Below are positions 35,755 through 42,712 of a DNA stretch of 64,000 nt, piece by piece; position 1 is the stretch's first letter, and each line of letters opens with the position of its first letter. Under the pieces are notes generated by a model. The model saw nothing but the letters and a program-made list of their open reading frames with translations, was not told the DNA's origin and did not search any database. The DNA comes from Actinoalloteichus fjordicus (lineage in GTDB: Bacteria > Actinomycetota > Actinomycetes > Mycobacteriales > Pseudonocardiaceae): assembly GCF_001941625.1 (NCBI RefSeq), contig NZ_CP016076.1, positions 4,490,249 through 4,554,248 of the forward strand, written 5' to 3'. The position numbers were made by a program, and so were the translations under genes.

Positions 35755-35806
35755 ACTGGGGGTCAAGGGGTCGCAGTTTCAGATCCTGTCGTCCCGACGG
35801 TCGCGA
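35755..35806 (+). repeat. tRNA-Pro 3' half, copy 2 (putative att remnant)
   Basis: It repeats the tRNA-Pro gene from anticodon loop to nine bases beyond the 3' end, with two mismatches that spoil the T arm (GGTTCAAA becomes GTTTCAGA). The acceptor 5' half, D arm and 5' anticodon stem are missing, so this is not a tRNA gene. Similarity continues weakly through a copy of the tRNA terminator to about 35858 (GGTCAGCGGGG then a T run). Relative to the tRNA at 7.8 kb it is inverted. Confidence 0.8.
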
Positions 35807-35858
35807 CGCCCAGCCGAATCAGGAAAAAGCGAGGTCAGCGGGGTTTTTTGCATTCTGA

Positions 35859-36164
35859 TGTCGCTCTTTCCGCTCCGTCCACTGTGGTCCGCTCGGCGGC
35901 TTGCGACCGGTTTTGGGAGGATTGTGGGAGGATCCGCCTGACGGATGCGATACGGGGTCGCACCAGCGATGCCCACTAGGTCGCTAGAAGGTAACGATCC
36001 TGTGTTCACTCCTGCCCCGGTATCCGGTGCGGTTGGGGCGGAAAAGTGGCAGGAGACGCCTTCAGCACGTGGTCAGATCGGGGCCTGGGGGAGCGCCGTG
36101 ACCGGACATTCGGCCAGCCCGTCCCCGGTCAGACAACCTCCGCCGCTCACCGCCCGACGCCCGT
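35859..36164. other. Gap beyond the att-like repeat
   Basis: About 300 bases. It contains a third short copy of the GGGAGGATT...GGGAGGATC motif at 35915-35934. No gene could be supported. Confidence 0.35.
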
Positions 36165-36902
36165 TCAGACGGGCACTCCGGCCGACGCGGTAGACCCACC
36201 GCCCGCCAGCCGCTGGATACCCAACTGGAGCGAACCGTCGTAGGGACTACGACGGCAGACGACGCTGTCGTTGTGCACAGTGCTTGTGGATGGAAACGTC
36301 ACGCCGACGGCATCGAGACCGAGGCCGGAGAGAGGGAAGCCTTCGTCGATCAGCGGGTCGCCAGCGTAGGGCGGATGATGCAGCTCGAACAGGCGCAGCT
36401 CCTTCGTCCGCCACTGGCGGCTGCGCACGTGGGCTGCTCCGAGCCTGGTTCCGGCCGCACCCTCGCGATAGAGCGTCCGAACCGGGATGCCCTCGGCAAC
36501 CAAGACGTGCGGAATCCGAGTGCCCGAGCGCATGCACCACACGTCTCGCACGCCAGCGGCAGCATAGTCCCGGTGCCGGGCCAGCCGTAGCCCATTAGTG
36601 ATCAGCCCTCGCTGCACCTCCAGCACCACACAAGCACCATCGGCCAGCACCACATGGACGTCCGCACGACGGACACGGTGCCCGACCAACTGCTCCGGCA
36701 GCACCTCCGTAACGTTGTGCAGCGACCGGGCCCAGCGGGCGCGCCGGTGTTTCGCGTTGACGTGCCAGACGCTTTCACCGTGGTGGCCGCCACGCGAAGC
36801 GATGCCCGCCGGGTGAGCAAAGTGCGGCCGCACGAAGCCGCCGATCCGGCCACGGGCCAGCAGCGGCACCTTCGTTCGCGATGGGGCATCGACACCGCGC
36901 AA
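36165..36902 (-). CDS. CoiA-like (competence nuclease family) protein, start uncertain
   Basis: The C-terminal ~200 residues of this frame resemble CoiA-family proteins of actinobacteria: VRPHFAHPAG, then ESVWHVNAKHRRARW, then VRRADVHVVLADGACVVLEVQ. The last contains the D...ExQ arrangement of a PD-(D/E)xK-type nuclease core. A further helix HRDYAAAGVRDVWCM follows. The frame is open to 37106, but upstream codons overlap the CoA-transferase remnant, so a TTG at 36902 is proposed (245 residues). The normal zinc-finger N-terminus of CoiA is reduced or missing, and the gene may be truncated. Confidence 0.5.
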   Translation of the reverse strand: MRGVDAPSRTKVPLLARGRIGGFVRPHFAHPAGIASRGGHHGESVWHVNAKHRRARWARSLHNVTEVLPEQLVGHRVRRADVHVVLADGACVVLEVQRGLITNGLRLARHRDYAAAGVRDVWCMRSGTRIPHVLVAEGIPVRTLYREGAAGTRLGAAHVRSRQWRTKELRLFELHHPPYAGDPLIDEGFPLSGLGLDAVGVTFPSTSTVHNDSVVCRRSPYDGSLQLGIQRLAGGGSTASAGVPV

Positions 36903-36939
36903 GCAGTAGGAGCGCAGGCCTCGGCGACCGTCGGGACGA

Positions 36940-37286
36940 TCACCGAGGCTCTGGGCCGACCCACCAGTCGGCGAGGATCCCGTGCGCCTGCGACTCCGCC
37001 GGAGTCGGCGAGGCCGCGACGTCGACCCTGCTGCGCGAGAACCGAGGCGCGGGAGCAGGATGCACCACGCCGTCCACCTCGACGAACCCGCCACGTGCGA
37101 CCGCATGCGGGTGGGCGGGCGCCTCGGCGAAGGTCAGTACCGGGGTGATGCACGCATCGGCATCCGCGAACACGGCCCCCACTCGTCGCGGGTCCACGTC
37201 GCGAACGCGGCGGCGAACCGTTTCCGCAACAGCGGCCACCCGGCCCGGTCATCCTGTGACGGGAGTTCGTCGTCGGTGAAAGCCAC
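36940..37286 (-). pseudogene. C-terminal fragment of a CaiB/BaiF CoA-transferase, frameshifted
   Basis: A frame beginning near 37286 encodes DDELPSQDDRAGWPLLRKRFAA and TRDEW, the typical family III CoA-transferase C-terminal region. The next frame continues it as AVFADADACITPVLTFAEAPAHPH, then VARGGFVEVDGVVHPAPAPRFSR, and ends at a stop at 36940. A one-base indel around TRDEW joins the two. The first two thirds of the enzyme, with the catalytic aspartate, are absent. Confidence 0.7.
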
Positions 37287-37515
37287 TTCTGCTGGCCCGT
37301 TCTGCCAGTTCAAGGATCAATGCGGTCTTGTGACTAGTTCGCGAGGAACTGTCCACCGAACCGGCCTTTCGCGCCGGGAAGCGAGGAACTTCGTGCAAGG
37401 TGGCGCTGAGGAGCTGGCATCCGGTCGCCGGTCGGGCAGACTGCGGAACGGCCCCCTACGCGGCCCCAGCGGCGCAGGCGGCCCCGCTTCAGGGCCGCCG
37501 CTCGGCAGTTGGCCG
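37287..37515. other. Short gap next to the CoA-transferase remnant
   Basis: About 230 bases, probably the break between the truncated CoA-transferase and foreign or rearranged sequence. No gene is supported. Confidence 0.3.
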
Positions 37516-37872
37516 CTACGGCTCAGCAAGCCGGCTACGCTGTGACAGCTTCGGCCGAACGGACAGGAACGGAACACCGCCGACCGCTGACGGTGAAGAC
37601 GCGAGGTCACACAGGCCCGCCGATTCACCGAACAGCTCGACGAGGAAGCAGGGCACCTCACGGCACTGCGAGTCCCCCTCATCGACGAGCACCGACTCCG
37701 GCCGCCAGCCCTGGCCCGGTTCGAGGTGTCGGCCCCACCAGTCGGCGACCCAGGCCGCACGATGCTCGGCGGTCGGCGAGACAGGCAGGGCCTCGGTGAG
37801 ATCACGATGGTCGACGACGTCATCGAAAGTACCGGCCCAGCGGCGTGTTGTGGCGAGGTTACGAAGGATCAC
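37516..37872 (-). CDS. Hypothetical protein overlapping the XRE regulator gene
   Basis: A 118-codon frame starts at a GTG inside the last codons of the regulator gene (14-base overlap). The first ~80 residues look protein-like (WAGTFDDVVDHRDLTEAL, AEHRAAWVADWWGRH, SVLVDEGD), with an acidic and tryptophan-rich composition. The tail (SVRPKLSQRSRLAEP) does not. No family was recognised; it may be a frameshifted remnant. Confidence 0.35.
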   Translation of the reverse strand: MILRNLATTRRWAGTFDDVVDHRDLTEALPVSPTAEHRAAWVADWWGRHLEPGQGWRPESVLVDEGDSQCREVPCFLVELFGESAGLCDLASSPSAVGGVPFLSVRPKLSQRSRLAEP

Positions 37873-38656
37873 GAGGCGTGTAGAGCATGAGCCAGTGGTC
37901 GGGTTCGGGGTCGTGGAGCATCTCGGTGTCGAGGCTCATCCACCCGTGGGAGGGGTGCCGTAGTCGCTTGAAGGCGGATCGCCATGCTCCGATCTCGCCA
38001 TGCTCCCATCGGGTGCGAAAAGCAGCACTGCAGGCAAAGAGTTCCTGGAACAGAGAATGCAGGTACTCATCCCCCGGGTATCGGCTGATCGCTATGCGAA
38101 GTTCGGCGACCGCCACCCGGGCGAACTGATCAGCACCCTCTTCATCGAGCAACTCGCCCAGTTCCGGAGCGGTGAAGCCTTGATAGACGATGTTTCGACC
38201 GTACGGCCCATCACCCCACAATGGTCCCAGCAGTTGTGCCGCATCAGCATTGTGTGCGAGCACGTCAAGACGCCCGTCGTGAACGGTGGCGGGCATGACA
38301 CCTTCAAGGCTGCGCAGCAGACGAAGAATACCGGGACGGATTTCACGATCAGGTGCCTTCGGGAGCGGCGCCAGCTCACCTGCGAGGCGGAAGAGGTGAT
38401 CCCGTTCAGCGTTCGAGAGGTGGAAGGCCCGTGCCAAGGCGGTGAGGACTTCGCGTGAGGGCCGCGTCGCACGCCCTTGCTCCAGACGGGTGTAGTAGTC
38501 AACGGACAATCCTGCGATGTCGGCGAGTTCTTGTCGCCGTAGGCCAGGGACGCGCCGGTGAGACATGGCGGTGATGCCTGGACGGTTGGGGGGCGTCATC
38601 TCGGCGCGGCGATGACGCAGATACTCGCCCAGATCCGACCCCTCACCCTTCACCAT
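37859..38656 (-). CDS. XRE-family regulator with MmyB-like ligand-binding domain
   Basis: The 265-residue protein has an N-terminal helix-turn-helix (RRQELADIAGLSVDYYTRLEQGRATRPS) and a C-terminal MmyB-like PAS-type domain (from about residue 105). The latter contains DGRLDVLAHNADAAQLLG and ends WLMLYTPRDPS. This architecture is very common in actinobacteria next to, and divergent from, an SDR gene that it regulates. Here the SDR at 38837 is divergent with a 180-base spacer, which fits. Confidence 0.88.
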   Translation of the reverse strand: MVKGEGSDLGEYLRHRRAEMTPPNRPGITAMSHRRVPGLRRQELADIAGLSVDYYTRLEQGRATRPSREVLTALARAFHLSNAERDHLFRLAGELAPLPKAPDREIRPGILRLLRSLEGVMPATVHDGRLDVLAHNADAAQLLGPLWGDGPYGRNIVYQGFTAPELGELLDEEGADQFARVAVAELRIAISRYPGDEYLHSLFQELFACSAAFRTRWEHGEIGAWRSAFKRLRHPSHGWMSLDTEMLHDPEPDHWLMLYTPRDPS

Positions 38657-38836
38657 GGTGTCTATTGTCCCTTGCCCTGACGGTGACGCCGGGTCGCGTG
38701 CGTGGTCCTGCCGGTACCAGGCTCGACGGGATCTCCCTCGCCCGCGAAGGCTCCCGCACAGTCGGTGACGACGGAGGAACCACGCGCCCCGTCGCCATAC
38801 ACCGGCCTGATCACCCTCAGCTCAAGGAGCGCACGA

Positions 38837-39754
38837 ATGGACACAGCGACTCGAACCCTGGTCATGACCGGTGCGACCCGAGGAATCGGATTGGAAGCCG
38901 CCCGCGACATTCTTCGGCGCAGTCCCGAGACACGGTTGGTGGTCCTTACACGGGCAGGTTCAGGCGCCGAGGTGCTCCCCGGCCTGCGTGCGATATCCCC
39001 ACATGTCACCGTGATCGACACGAATCTCGCGAGCAAGGCGAGTATCGCCGCGGCGTCCGCGCAGGTCGAGGACATGCTCGACGCGGGCGAACTCCCACCG
39101 CTGAGTGGAATCGCCTGCAACGCAGGCGTCCACCTCGACAATGCGTTGCACTCAACCGTGGACGGGTACGAGAGGACCTTTGCCGTCAACGTGCTGGCGA
39201 CCCACTTGCTGCTGCGTCGGCTGCACCCACACCTCCACGCTCCCGCCCGCATCGTCGTCACCGTCAGCGACGCCCACTTCGGCGACATCCGACACACTGG
39301 CGGCATCATGCCGCGACCACACTGGCCAGGCCCCGAGACGGTCTCCAAGCCCGGCGCGTTCAAGAACCCCGCACGCGTCCGAGCCGGCCGCCGCGCCTAC
39401 ACCACGAGCAAGCTCGGCGGCATCTACCTCGTCCACGAATGGGCCCGCCGACTCCCGCCGGAAGTGGAGATCCTCTCTTACAACCCCAGCCTCGTCATGG
39501 GAACCGGGCTGGCGCGAGAAGCAGGCGGCGCTTTCCCATGGGTGATGAGCCGGCTGATCCCGCCACTGGCAGCCACCCCACTCGTGGACACCCCACAGGT
39601 CGCAGGCCACAAGCTCGCCGACGTGATCCTCGGAGCCATCAAAGCCCCTACCGGCTCCTACATCCACCGCACCCGACCCATGAAATCGTCCGGCGAATCA
39701 TACGACTCCGACCGAGAACAGACACTGTGGGAGTGGCTGGAACAGCAGGCCTGA
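38837..39754 (+). CDS. SDR family NAD(P)-dependent oxidoreductase
   Basis: The ATG at 38837 has AAGGAG seven bases upstream and gives 305 residues. Visible motifs are the cofactor-binding TGATRGIG, CNAGVH (NAG) and the active-site YTTSK (YxxxK). The catalytic serine region is VTVSDAHFGD, so Ser is present. It is a classical/retinol-dehydrogenase-like SDR; the substrate is unknown. The divergent XRE/MmyB gene is the likely regulator. Confidence 0.88.
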   Translation: MDTATRTLVMTGATRGIGLEAARDILRRSPETRLVVLTRAGSGAEVLPGLRAISPHVTVIDTNLASKASIAAASAQVEDMLDAGELPPLSGIACNAGVHLDNALHSTVDGYERTFAVNVLATHLLLRRLHPHLHAPARIVVTVSDAHFGDIRHTGGIMPRPHWPGPETVSKPGAFKNPARVRAGRRAYTTSKLGGIYLVHEWARRLPPEVEILSYNPSLVMGTGLAREAGGAFPWVMSRLIPPLAATPLVDTPQVAGHKLADVILGAIKAPTGSYIHRTRPMKSSGESYDSDREQTLWEWLEQQA

Positions 39755-39762
39755 ACCGTAAA

Positions 39763-39789
39763 AGGAGCCCCCGCCATGTCGCGGCTCCT
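39763..39789. terminator. Possible bidirectional terminator between SDR and mnhG
   Basis: Inverted arms AGGAGCC and GGCTCCT enclose a 13-base GC-rich loop, eight bases after the SDR stop and between two convergent genes. The A run before it favours minus-strand termination. Confidence 0.5.
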
Positions 39790-39854
39790 CCTTCCCCTGT
39801 CTTCTGTCTGCCCGGCCTTCGATCAACGCTGACCACGGTGCCGAAGTCCCGTTC

Positions 39855-40232
39855 TCAGTCAGCTCCTCGGGAATCGTCGGGCGCAGGCTTCGGACCATCC
39901 GTCGTACCGACCGCCAGGTCGTCGTATCTGGTTCTCGGGGTCGCCGGGGTGCCGGCGAGATACCCGGCCCTGGCCATCGCGTTGCCGCCCACGGCTGCGG
40001 TGGCGAGCTGGATGAGCAGGGCGAGCCCGAGTTTCAGCGCGTTCTCCAGAGTCGGGAAGTGCAGGAGTAGTCCTAGCAGAAGCAGGGCGGTGCCGAGACC
40101 GGCCGCGATGCTGACCCCGCTCAGGCGAGAGTAGAAGTCGGGGAGGCGCAGCAGCCCGAAGGCGCCCACGGCGAAGACGACCCCGCCGAGAACCATGGAG
40201 ATGACACCGAGAACGTCCAGGATCGGGCTCAT
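39855..40232 (-). CDS. mnhG: Mrp Na+/H+ antiporter subunit G
   Basis: The ATG at 40232 overlaps the mnhF stop by four bases and gives 125 residues. Three membrane spans are visible, with the conserved GLLRLPDFYSRL loop of MnhG/PhaG proteins. It ends in a hydrophilic tail longer than usual. It is the last gene of the mnhACDEFG operon, whose product expels Na+ in exchange for protons and supports pH and salt tolerance. Confidence 0.9.
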   Translation of the reverse strand: MSPILDVLGVISMVLGGVVFAVGAFGLLRLPDFYSRLSGVSIAAGLGTALLLLGLLLHFPTLENALKLGLALLIQLATAAVGGNAMARAGYLAGTPATPRTRYDDLAVGTTDGPKPAPDDSRGAD

Positions 40233-40486
40233 CGTTTGCCTCCCGCGATCAGACGCGCCAGTGACAAGGCGGCGAGGAATCCGACGAGTGTGCAGGCCAG
40301 GACGATGTCGATCACCAGTTCGGTCTCCAACCGCAGACCGAGGAGAGCGACCAGGCCGACGAAACCGAAGAAGATGACGTCGGCGCCTGCCGCGCGGTCG
40401 GCGCTCGAAGGACCACGGAGGATGCGGTAGGTGGCGATGATCATGGCCAGGACGACTGCGCCGAGGCCGATGTCGATGACGGTCAT
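40229..40486 (-). CDS. mnhF: Mrp Na+/H+ antiporter subunit F
   Basis: The 85-residue protein has three membrane spans and the family core YRILRGPSSADRAAGADVIFF. Start and stop overlap its neighbours mnhE and mnhG by four bases each, so translation is coupled. It is a small membrane subunit required for assembly of the Mrp complex. Confidence 0.92.
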   Translation of the reverse strand: MTVIDIGLGAVVLAMIIATYRILRGPSSADRAAGADVIFFGFVGLVALLGLRLETELVIDIVLACTLVGFLAALSLARLIAGGKR

Positions 40487-40878
40487 GCCGGTCCCCCGCT
40501 CGTGGTTCGCCGGGACGCGGGAAGGCGGTCGGGCGCACCGTTGCGGCGGGTCACCGCCAGGAGACGGTCCTCCATCGCGTACAGCTCCTCCCGGAAGGAC
40601 TCGCGGTCGTCGACGTACATCCCGTGCACCCAGAGTGTCGCGGGACGCCTGCGGGTGGCGACCGTCACGGTCCCCGGTGTCAGGGAGATCATGTTGGCCA
40701 GCATCGTGATCTCCAGATCAGTGGTACATCGCAGTCGGACTTCCACGAAGGCGGGCGTCGCCCGGCTGCCCGGTGTGAGGATGTCGAGTGCGACGGTGGT
40801 CGAGGACTTGACGACCTCGAGCGCGTAGTAGAAGGGAAACCGCAGCAGGCGGGTCAGCCATCGCAGCTGTGAGGTCAT
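40483..40878 (-). CDS. mnhE: Mrp Na+/H+ antiporter subunit E
   Basis: The ATG at 40878 overlaps the mnhD stop and gives 131 residues; the longer open frame upstream is antisense-like sequence within mnhD. The protein lacks the two N-terminal membrane spans often seen in MnhE but keeps the family core: FPFYYALEVVKSSTTVALDIL, then TMLANMISLTPGTVTV and LWVHGMYVDD. Short versions of this kind are usual in actinobacteria. Confidence 0.9.
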   Translation of the reverse strand: MTSQLRWLTRLLRFPFYYALEVVKSSTTVALDILTPGSRATPAFVEVRLRCTTDLEITMLANMISLTPGTVTVATRRRPATLWVHGMYVDDRESFREELYAMEDRLLAVTRRNGAPDRLPASRRTTSGGPA

Positions 40879-42407
40879 CGGTTCGTCACCGCCTCGAGAT
40901 AGGCGGCGGGGTCCAGCAGTCCGGACGCCGCCTGAGCACTGAGATCGAGCAGGACCTGACCACCCAGCCCGATGCAGAGCGTGGCGGTGGTGAGTACCAG
41001 CGCCGGGAGTAGAACCGCGGGCCGCACCTTCGGCCGGAGGGTCGGTCGAGCCGGGGCCGACACCCCTCCCGTCGACGGACTGCTCTGGACTTCTCGACCC
41101 GACCCGCCGTCCGAGTCGGGCTCCGCGCCCCAGAACGGCCCGCCCCAGATCTTGAGCATCGACATCAGGGTGATCAGGCTGACCGCCACCGCGACGGCGG
41201 CGACGATCCACTGTCCGTCCTCGATCGTGGCGCTGACCAGGGTGAGCTTGGCGACGAACCCGGAGAACGGCGGCAGTCCTGCCAGGGACAGCGCGGCTCC
41301 CATGAACACCAGTGCCAGCAGCGGCTCACGGCGCGCGATACCGCCCAGACGGTCCAACCGGTTCGTCCCGTAGGCGTCCTCGATCGCTCCAGTGGACAGG
41401 AACAACGACGCCTTCACGATCATGTGATGGATCAGGTAGAAGATTCCGGCCATCAGTCCCAGCGGAGTGAACAGCGCGACGCCGAGCAGGATGTAGCCGA
41501 TCTGGCTGATCATGTGGAAGACCAGGATGGATCGGGTGGTGTTCTCGCCCACCGCGCCCAGCACGCCGATGAGCATGGTCGCGGTGAAGGCGACCAGGCC
41601 GATCCACAGGTAAGTGGCATCGCCTTCGAAGAGCAGGGCGTACAGACGGTAGATCGCGTAGATCGCGACCTTGGTGTGCAGCCCGGAGAACAAGGCGGTC
41701 ACCGCAGGCGAGGTCGCGGGATAGGTGCGGGCCAGCCAGCCGTGCACCGGCACCACCGCCGCCTTGATCGACAGGGCGAGCAGGACCACCGCCATCGCCG
41801 ACGCCACCAGCGGCGACTCTCGGGCCGCCCCGATGAGTTCGCCCAGGTGCACCGTGCCCGCCACGCCGTACACCAGGGCGACGCCTGCCAGGAAGATCGT
41901 GGAGGTGAGCAGATTGACCGTGACGTAGATCCGTCCACCCCGCAGGCTGCGCAGCGCTCCGGCCATCGCCAGCAGGCCGTAGGAGGGCAGCAGCATGACC
42001 TCGATGAAGACGAACAGGTTGAACAGGTCACCGGTCATCAGCGCCCCGTACACCCCCGCCGAGAGCACCAGGACGAGCGGTCCGAAGAATCGGGCCCGGT
42101 CCTCACCGGTGGCGACGGCGAACGCGGAACAGGTCACGGTGAGCAGCGCGGTGGTCGTCACCATCAGGGCGCTGAACACGTCGACGACGAACGGGATCGC
42201 GATCCCGTCCTGCCAGAGCCCGATGTTGTGCGCGTAGACCGAGCCGTCGCCCGTGGCCTGGATCAGCAGGGCACCGGCCACCAGCGCGCCGAGGTTGGGT
42301 GCAAGCAGCAGGACCCTGCGCAGCCACCGAGGGCCGGACACGACGGCGAGCAGGGCGGCGCTGATCAGCGGCACCATCACGACGAGCGGCAGCAGCGCGG
42401 CGTTCAT
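40875..42407 (-). CDS. mnhD: Mrp Na+/H+ antiporter subunit D
   Basis: The 510-residue protein has about 14 membrane spans of the complex I NuoN/M-like proton-translocating family. Helix sequences around GDLFNLFVFIEVMLL (conserved glutamate), KAAVVPVHGWLARTYP (conserved lysine) and HMIVKASLFL are the hallmarks. The C-terminus carries a poorly conserved hydrophilic insertion (around EPDSDGGSG) before the final helix. It overlaps mnhC and mnhE by four bases. Confidence 0.93.
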   Translation of the reverse strand: MNAALLPLVVMVPLISAALLAVVSGPRWLRRVLLLAPNLGALVAGALLIQATGDGSVYAHNIGLWQDGIAIPFVVDVFSALMVTTTALLTVTCSAFAVATGEDRARFFGPLVLVLSAGVYGALMTGDLFNLFVFIEVMLLPSYGLLAMAGALRSLRGGRIYVTVNLLTSTIFLAGVALVYGVAGTVHLGELIGAARESPLVASAMAVVLLALSIKAAVVPVHGWLARTYPATSPAVTALFSGLHTKVAIYAIYRLYALLFEGDATYLWIGLVAFTATMLIGVLGAVGENTTRSILVFHMISQIGYILLGVALFTPLGLMAGIFYLIHHMIVKASLFLSTGAIEDAYGTNRLDRLGGIARREPLLALVFMGAALSLAGLPPFSGFVAKLTLVSATIEDGQWIVAAVAVAVSLITLMSMLKIWGGPFWGAEPDSDGGSGREVQSSPSTGGVSAPARPTLRPKVRPAVLLPALVLTTATLCIGLGGQVLLDLSAQAASGLLDPAAYLEAVTNR

Positions 42408-42712
42408 GAGGCGTCCTCGGTGTCGTCGTCGCTGCCGGTGGCGGCGAGAGTCAGCATGTAGATCGTGATCGAGAAGGCGATCACGATCGCGGTCAACACG
42501 AATGCCTGTGGGAGCGGATCCGCCGCAGCCTCCGGCGAGCCGAAGGACAGCAGCGGCTGGTCACGCCGAGACGTGCCGCCTGCCGACATCAGCAACAGGT
42601 TCACCCCGTGTCCGAGAAGCACGAAGCCCAGCACGATGCGGACCATGCCGCGTTGCAGCATCAGGAAGACCGCACCGGCGATCAAGGCGCCGATCGTGAT
42701 CGCGAGCGTCAT
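42404..42712 (-). CDS. mnhC: Mrp Na+/H+ antiporter subunit C
   Basis: The 102-residue protein has three membrane spans of the NuoK-like family, with VLGFVLLGHGVNLLL and AFVLTAIVIAFSITI including the expected conserved positions. A Ser/Gly loop lies between helices two and three. Four-base overlaps link it to mnhA upstream and mnhD downstream. Confidence 0.93.
   Translation of the reverse strand: MTLAITIGALIAGAVFLMLQRGMVRIVLGFVLLGHGVNLLLMSAGGTSRRDQPLLSFGSPEAAADPLPQAFVLTAIVIAFSITIYMLTLAATGSDDDTEDAS

Noticed and set aside
35755-35806. Second tRNA-Pro gene
   Set aside because: Lacks acceptor 5' strand, D arm and 5' anticodon stem, and has T-arm mismatches; it is a fragment only.
41424-42461. 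345-codon plus-strand open frame opposite mnhD
   Set aside because: Composition full of Q/H/R/D and no membrane or domain pattern; exact antisense of mnhD.
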